From the NCBI GenBank assembly GCA_002311645.1, contig DBYW01000020.1:240-47589 (forward strand): DNA of 47,350 nucleotides, in the 5' to 3' direction. Numbering within the stretch: the stretch's first letter is position 1; each line of letters begins with the position of its first letter. The position numbers and the translations under genes were made by a program. The notes beneath the pieces were generated by a model. That model was given only the letters and a program-made list of their open reading frames with translations. It was not told where the DNA came from and did no database searches. The DNA comes from Bacteroidales bacterium UBA1176. GTDB lineage: Bacteria > Bacteroidota > Bacteroidia > Bacteroidales > WCHB1-69. This document shows, piece after piece, positions 42,388 to 47,350 of this stretch.

Positions 42388-43734
42388 ATGCCAGAGTATA
42401 GAGTATTCAAACGCAAGATTTACAACGAGATGCTTCAATGGAAGCAAAGCAGGCAGGGCAAAACGGCCCTGCTGATTAAGGGTGCTCGCCGTGTGGGGAA
42501 ATCAACCATAGCCGAGGAGTTCGCCCGTCGCGAATACAAATCCTATATAGTGGTCGATTTCTCCGATGCTCCAGAATCTCTTTGGAATGCAGTTCAACAT
42601 ATTTCCGACCGCGATTACTTTTTTACCCAGCTGCAATTCATTTATGGGGTCACCTTGTACGAGCGCGAATCGGTTATCATATTTGACGAGATACAAAAGA
42701 GTCCAGAAACCCGTCAGGCCATCAAGTATCTGGTTAAGGACCATCGTTTCGATTACATTGAAACAGGATCTCTGCTTTCCATCAAAAAGAATGTTCAGAA
42801 CATCGTCATTCCAAGTGAAGAAACTCGTTTAACCATGTATCCGATGGACTATGAGGAATTTCGATGGGCTTTGGGGGATACTGTTACTGTATCCCTTATG
42901 GGTGAAACATTCAAGAAATGTCAGTCTTTAGGTGACGCCGTCACTCGTAAGCTTATGAGGGATTTCCGTCTCTATATGCTTGTCGGTGGTATGCCTCAAG
43001 CCGTGAACACATACCTTGACACGCTAAATCTCTCCGAAGTGGATAAGGTGAAGAGAGAGATTATAGAACTATATTTCGACGATTTTTCGAAGATTGATTC
43101 CTCCAGTAAGATTTCCCGCCTATTTACCGCCATACCTTCTGAACTTACAAAAAACGCTTCTCGATATCAGGTGTCAAGTGTCCTGGGACGCAGTGAGGGC
43201 AGGGATTCCCTGGGCGAATTGCTCCATGACCTTGAAGACAGCCTTACTGTCAATTTCGCCCATCATGTCAACGATCCCAATGTCGGCCTTCCCTTAAATG
43301 CCGAATATAGTCAGTACAAAATGTTTGTTGCCGACACGGGTCTTTTCGTTACTCTTGCATTTTGGGATAAAAAGGTTACCGAGAACATTATCTACCAAAA
43401 ATTGCTTTCGGATAAACTCTCCGCGAACCTTGGTTATGTCTATGAAAATGTTGTGGCACAAATGCTCATTGCCTCGGGGAATAGGCTTTTCTACCACACA
43501 TGGCCATCTGAAACTTCCAACCACAACCATGAAATAGATTTCCTTCTTTCAAGAGGGAACAAGATCTGTCCTATCGAAGTGAAGTCGTCAGGATACAAGA
43601 CCCACGCATCACTCGACGCATTCCAGAAGAAGTTTTCCAAACGTATTGGGAATAGATTTTTGGTATATCCCAAAGACCTGAGAAAAGAGCTGGATTTACT
43701 TTATGTTCCAGTCTTTATGACAATGTTCTTGTAA
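42388..43734 (+). CDS. AAA ATPase with C-terminal DUF4143 / PD-(D/E)XK-like domain (copy 2)
   Basis: 448 residues, one longer than copy 1 and collinear with it along its whole length. Walker A GARRVGKS (32-39), Walker B SVIIFDEIQ, YIETGSLLS; nuclease-like residues D384 (HEIDFLLSRG) and E397-x-K399 (CPIEVKSS). The two proteins differ at many positions, so this is not a recent duplication. Base composition is clearly lower in GC than clpX upstream, suggesting transfer. It has its own promoter with the 33-bp repeat array and a strong terminator (43760-43796), so it is a self-contained one-gene module. Function unknown. Confidence 0.88.
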   Translation: MPEYRVFKRKIYNEMLQWKQSRQGKTALLIKGARRVGKSTIAEEFARREYKSYIVVDFSDAPESLWNAVQHISDRDYFFTQLQFIYGVTLYERESVIIFDEIQKSPETRQAIKYLVKDHRFDYIETGSLLSIKKNVQNIVIPSEETRLTMYPMDYEEFRWALGDTVTVSLMGETFKKCQSLGDAVTRKLMRDFRLYMLVGGMPQAVNTYLDTLNLSEVDKVKREIIELYFDDFSKIDSSSKISRLFTAIPSELTKNASRYQVSSVLGRSEGRDSLGELLHDLEDSLTVNFAHHVNDPNVGLPLNAEYSQYKMFVADTGLFVTLAFWDKKVTENIIYQKLLSDKLSANLGYVYENVVAQMLIASGNRLFYHTWPSETSNHNHEIDFLLSRGNKICPIEVKSSGYKTHASLDAFQKKFSKRIGNRFLVYPKDLRKELDLLYVPVFMTMFL

Positions 43735-43759
43735 AAGGACTCCACCATTACTATAACTT

Positions 43760-43796
43760 AATCGCACATACCCCATATATGTGCGATTTCTTTTTG
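43760..43796 (+). terminator. Intrinsic terminator after ATPase copy 2
   Basis: AATCGCACATA (43760-43770) pairs perfectly with TATGTGCGATT (43778-43788) over a 7-base loop, followed by a T-rich tail (TTCTTTTT). Confidence 0.88.
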
Positions 43797-43966
43797 GCTT
43801 CCGGCCTGATGCCATCAGCTATATAACTACCTTTTTTTATCATCTCTCAATATTCCCGCTATATCCATTAAAAAAATTAACGTTTATTAACGTTTGTATT
43901 TTTTTGCAAATCAAATACATAAAAATAAAAGTTATCAACAACAGGCGAACCATACCATAATAAGTG

Positions 43967-43974
43967 TACTTTTG
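43967..43974 (+). promoter_or_regulatory. -7 element for the large surface protein
   Basis: TACTTTTG, giving an unusually long leader of about 155 bases before the ATG at 44134. Confidence 0.6.
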
Positions 43975-43991
43975 CCGCCCGAACCTGAAAG

Positions 43992-44017
43992 GTAGAGACG
44001 TGGCATGCCGCATCTCC
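43992..44017. repeat. Imperfect palindrome TAGAGACG-GGCATGCC-CATCTC in the leader
   Basis: The core GGCATGCC (44002-44009) is a perfect palindrome; the outer GAGACG and CATCTC pair with two mismatches. It is a relative of the palindrome at 32421-32446. Confidence 0.5.
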
Positions 44018-44133
44018 TGATTTTGAGAACACAAACTTCTTTTGTAGAATGGGTACCCGTAGGGCGAAATAATAAAAAAAATACTGAATACAACAACATC
44101 ACAATAGATAATAAAATAAAAAGACAATAAAAC

Positions 44134-47100
44134 ATGAAGAAATCATTGACACTTTTAATGACATTGCTTTTAATGTCAACAGTTTGCACCTTTGCACAAG
44201 GAAAATACCAGTTCCCGAATGCGGATTTTGAAGCTACATGGACGAGTTCAAACAGCGGAAATGCTGTACCAGCGAACTGGCATACTTTTAATGAAGCAAG
44301 TGGGACCTTAGCGGTATGGCCTACTACAAATAATCATAGTAATAGAATCACAGGTTATGGTGGTACAGGATGGGCTATGCAAATATATGCAGTCAAAGTA
44401 TCGGTTCTCTTTATTACAGCAATGGCAAACGGATCTTTTTCTACAGGACAGACGGTAGTCAACTCGGCTGATGCCAATACAGAACAAAATTATGTAATCA
44501 GCAAAAACGGATTCCGCTGGTCTTTTGAGGGCGTTCCAGACTCTATTTCCTTTTATGCTAAACAGGGGAGCAGCAGTCCAAACCTCAAAGGTGAGTCAAT
44601 CGCAAAAATATTTTTACACGATGCAGGCGAATTTAGAGACAATTCATCTACAAGCACACCTACTACAGGCATTTGGATTGGTCATTGCGTTCACAGATTC
44701 TCCATGTCTGGAAATACCACGTGGACACGCGTAACGGCACCTTTCACATACACTTACAAGCAGGGCGATGTAACACAAAGCGGAGAACATACATTAATTG
44801 GCCGAAACACGGATAATGATACAACCACCATTTTGCGGCCCAACTACTTATTAGCTTCTTTTTCCACTAACAAGACAGCCAAACAAGGTAACGAAAACGA
44901 GAAATTGGACATTGACATGCTACGTATGATTTACGACAAAGGGCTTTCTTCGCTAAAAATCAACGGCGAAGAAAAAGCTACTTTACGTAACGAATACAAC
45001 AATGCAGAGTTTGCCACACACAGTGGACTCACGGGTTCACATAGCAACTCGGGCCATACGCATAGCAACTACAACTCTTTAATCTGCTATAGCACTGCGG
45101 CAGATTTTCCGCAGGTGAGCGCCACGGCGAAATCCAAGCATATTCTTTATTGTAAAGTAACACAAGCCACCACCACCAAACATTATGCTGTCATCACGGT
45201 GATGCACAATGACTATTCCACCTTTACAGATACGATATTTTTCACAAACGCACACCCCACTTTCAATGTCTCCCTAAACAACGGCGGCACTTACACTGCT
45301 TGTGCTGGACAGACCATCAATGTGACAGCCTCTGGAGCCAATTCATACGCATGGAGCGGCGGACTGCCCAGCGCAGCCACCGTACATCCTACCGCTTCGG
45401 GCAGCTACACTGTGACCGGCACGGATGCCTACGGCTGTACCGCCACCAATGTGGCCTACGTTACCGTCAACCCCCTGCCAACCGTCACCATCAACGGCCA
45501 AACCTCGGGCTCCCTTTCGGGATGCTCCTCCCTCACGCTGACGGCAACCGGTGCTGCGACAAGTAATGACTATAGCTGGTCAAACGGCACATCATCGACC
45601 AACAACATCACAGTCACCCAAACGGACAGTTACACTGTAACGGGCACCAATAGCTTCGGATGTACCGCTACAGCCACGGCCAATGTCACCGTAAATCCAT
45701 TGCCCACGGTGACCATCAGCGGCCCGACGACAGCCTGTAGTGCTGACAACCCGACACTGACCGCCTCCGGTGCTGTCTCCTATTCGTGGAACGACCAGTC
45801 CACCAACCCCGCACTTCCCGTCGCCGTGCCGGGAGGAACATACTCCGTTACAGGCACCGATGCAAACGGTTGCACCGGCACCGCCACCCATACCATCACC
45901 GTCAACACAACCCCCACCGTGAGCATCACCGGCACCACAGCCATCTGTTCGGGCAGCAGCACCACGCTGACGGCCACCAGTGATCTGACGGGCACCACCT
46001 ATGAGTGGAATGACCACTCCACCAACGCTTCGCTCCCCGTCACCACGGGCGGCACTTATTCAGTCACCGGCACGCTGAACGGTTGTTCCAGCAACGCTCA
46101 GGTAACGGTCACGGAATCGGCCACACCGGCCACGCCAGCTCTCACAGGCGACACGCGCTGCGGTGCCGGACAGGTCAGCCTCGCTGTCAACAATCCTGAC
46201 AACAGCCTTACCTACAACTGGTATCTCACGGACAACACCGGCGTTGTTGAAGCCACAGGTGCCAGCTACACCCCGACCGTCACTGGCACCACGACTTACT
46301 ATGTGAGTGCACAGAACGCTCAAGGATGCTCCTCCGCACGCGCCAGCGTCACCGCCACCGTCAACCCGTTGCCCGCAGCCCCGACCGTCGCCAACATCAC
46401 GAACTGCGGCACCGCAGAGGTTGTCCTGACGCCCGCACCCTCCGCCACCATCCATTGGTACACCGACCAAGAGGGCACGCATGAGCTCACCAACGGGAGC
46501 TTGACCGTAAACGCCACCACCACCTATTATGCGGCCACCACCGACAACAACACCTGCCGCAGCGCGCTCGTCCCGATGGTTGTCACCATCCACGACGTGC
46601 CGTCCACTCCCGTTCCGGCACAGACCGAGTACTGTGCGGGCGAAGGGTTGAGCGCCACCACCGACCCGGGAACCACGCTCTCCTGGATCGCCCCGAACGG
46701 AACCGCATACGGGTCTGTCAACAATGCCAGCGTGGGCACCTACCGCGTATATGCTGTTAACAGCGACAACTGCCACAGCGACACCGTGGCTGTCACCGTC
46801 AATGCCTTCCCGTCCGTGCCGACCGCCAATGACGTGACGCTCTGCGCTCCCGGCACTGTAAACCTCTCCGTCAACAATCCCGCCGCCGGCACCATCTACA
46901 CTTGGTATGCCGACGACAGCCATAACAACGTCGTGGGCACCGGCAGCTCCATCTCCGTAGATGCCACCGCCAACACGCCCCACTTCTACGTCACCGCCAA
47001 GAACGGCAGCTGCGAAAGTGGACATGCCACTGTGAACGTCACCATCCGCGAGACGATTCCCGCACCCGCCATCGACAACATCGTGGCCTGCGGCGGCAAC

Positions 47101-47350
47101 GCCACCCTGCCCGCCTCCTTCGGCAACTACAGCCTCTCCTGGAAGGACGCCAACGACGAGGCCGTCAGCAATCTCAACCTCTCCAACGTCTCCGGCACCC
47201 AGTCCTACACCGCCACCTACGAGGTGAACGGCTGCACCAGCCAGCCCGCCACCGTCAGCGTCACCTTCGCCGAGGTGCCCGCCGTCACCGCACAGGGCGG
47301 CTCCATCTGCGACGGAGGCTCCGTTGAACTCACCGCCACCTCCGCCGGCA
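44134..47350 (+). CDS. Very large secreted protein: PCMD-like N-terminus plus tandem Ig-like domains (3' end outside window)
   Basis: The frame is open from the ATG at 44134 to the window end: 1072 complete codons, no stop. A signal peptide (MKKSLTLLMTLLLMSTVCTFAQG) is followed by a domain of about 270 residues starting YQFPNADFEATW and PANWHTFNEASG. This looks like the Bacteroidetes PCMD (putative carbohydrate metabolism) beta-sandwich. From about residue 375 there are tandem Ig-like repeats of 75-90 residues: first PKD/Ig type (SGSYTVTGTDAYGCTAT, VTVNPLPTVTI), then the type that often precedes T9SS signals (IHWYTDQEGTHELT, NATTTYYAAT). It is probably a T9SS-exported surface protein, but the C-terminal signal is outside the window. 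The first 1.1 kb is much more AT-rich than the Ig part. Confidence 0.85.
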   Translation, partial: MKKSLTLLMTLLLMSTVCTFAQGKYQFPNADFEATWTSSNSGNAVPANWHTFNEASGTLAVWPTTNNHSNRITGYGGTGWAMQIYAVKVSVLFITAMANGSFSTGQTVVNSADANTEQNYVISKNGFRWSFEGVPDSISFYAKQGSSSPNLKGESIAKIFLHDAGEFRDNSSTSTPTTGIWIGHCVHRFSMSGNTTWTRVTAPFTYTYKQGDVTQSGEHTLIGRNTDNDTTTILRPNYLLASFSTNKTAKQGNENEKLDIDMLRMIYDKGLSSLKINGEEKATLRNEYNNAEFATHSGLTGSHSNSGHTHSNYNSLICYSTAADFPQVSATAKSKHILYCKVTQATTTKHYAVITVMHNDYSTFTDTIFFTNAHPTFNVSLNNGGTYTACAGQTINVTASGANSYAWSGGLPSAATVHPTASGSYTVTGTDAYGCTATNVAYVTVNPLPTVTINGQTSGSLSGCSSLTLTATGAATSNDYSWSNGTSSTNNITVTQTDSYTVTGTNSFGCTATATANVTVNPLPTVTISGPTTACSADNPTLTASGAVSYSWNDQSTNPALPVAVPGGTYSVTGTDANGCTGTATHTITVNTTPTVSITGTTAICSGSSTTLTATSDLTGTTYEWNDHSTNASLPVTTGGTYSVTGTLNGCSSNAQVTVTESATPATPALTGDTRCGAGQVSLAVNNPDNSLTYNWYLTDNTGVVEATGASYTPTVTGTTTYYVSAQNAQGCSSARASVTATVNPLPAAPTVANITNCGTAEVVLTPAPSATIHWYTDQEGTHELTNGSLTVNATTTYYAATTDNNTCRSALVPMVVTIHDVPSTPVPAQTEYCAGEGLSATTDPGTTLSWIAPNGTAYGSVNNASVGTYRVYAVNSDNCHSDTVAVTVNAFPSVPTANDVTLCAPGTVNLSVNNPAAGTIYTWYADDSHNNVVGTGSSISVDATANTPHFYVTAKNGSCESGHATVNVTIRETIPAPAIDNIVACGGNATLPASFGNYSLSWKDANDEAVSNLNLSNVSGTQSYTATYEVNGCTSQPATVSVTFAEVPAVTAQGGSICDGGSVELTATSAG

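Larger units (their letters stand above)
43735..44133. other. Gene-free AT-rich stretch between ATPase copy 2 and the large surface protein
   Basis: 399 bases. It holds the ATPase terminator, an AT-rich run with the duplicated phrase TTAACGTTT/TTAACGTTTG (around 43876-43895), a -7 element (43967-43974) and an imperfect palindrome (43992-44017) inside the long leader of the next gene. No gene is seen. Confidence 0.7.

Overview
This 47 kb window looks like the chromosome of an uncultured, fairly GC-rich member of the Bacteroidales. Four things support this: many promoters with the Bacteroidetes -7 consensus TAnnTTTG; a type IX secretion (T9SS) substrate with a gliding-motility-type C-terminal domain; the L33-DUF4295-ftsY gene order; and Bacteroidetes forms of trigger factor, SecG, PBP1A and PepD. 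All calls come from reading the sequence alone; no database search was run.

Layout. 1-3035: end of NADP glutamate dehydrogenase, then a Nudix protein and the dipeptidase PepD on the minus strand. 3121-13409: a plus-strand run that looks like an envelope-lipid cluster. It holds an MMPL exporter fused to a PlsC acyltransferase and a methyltransferase-like tail, a phytoene-desaturase-type FAD enzyme, a B12-type radical SAM protein, a small unknown protein, a lipoprotein esterase, a PaaK/CapK-type ligase and a second acyltransferase. 13388-21543: housekeeping genes (obgE, rpmG, DUF4295, ftsY, ispH, Na/Pi cotransporter, purH, a four-helix-bundle IVP-type gene flanked by inverted 13-bp repeat arrays, ung). 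21751-28500: a 2249-residue T9SS adhesin with ten in-phase 312-bp tandem repeats. 28643-32383: a frameshifted beta-helix remnant, PBP1A and a GH114-like lipoprotein. 32384-34549: an island next to tRNA-Ser(UGA) holding an AAA/DUF4143 ATPase. 34647-37700: ABC ATPase, mutL and a small membrane protein (minus strand). 37791-42259: TPR protein, secG, tig, clpP, clpX. 42388-43734: a second AAA/DUF4143 ATPase. 44134-end: the start of a very large secreted Ig-repeat protein.

The most striking unexplained signal is shared by the two AAA/DUF4143 ATPase genes. Although 8 kb apart and in opposite orientation, each is preceded by three direct repeats at an exact 33-bp period. The gene-proximal repeat is truncated in the same way in both and sits at nearly the same distance from the -7 element. 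This looks like a dedicated operator array, perhaps autoregulatory, on an AT-richer accessory module. Other accessory signals are a duplicated tRNA-Ser 3' end bounding the first ATPase, the repeat-flanked IVP gene, and the homogenised adhesin repeats with a 624-bp higher-order duplication.
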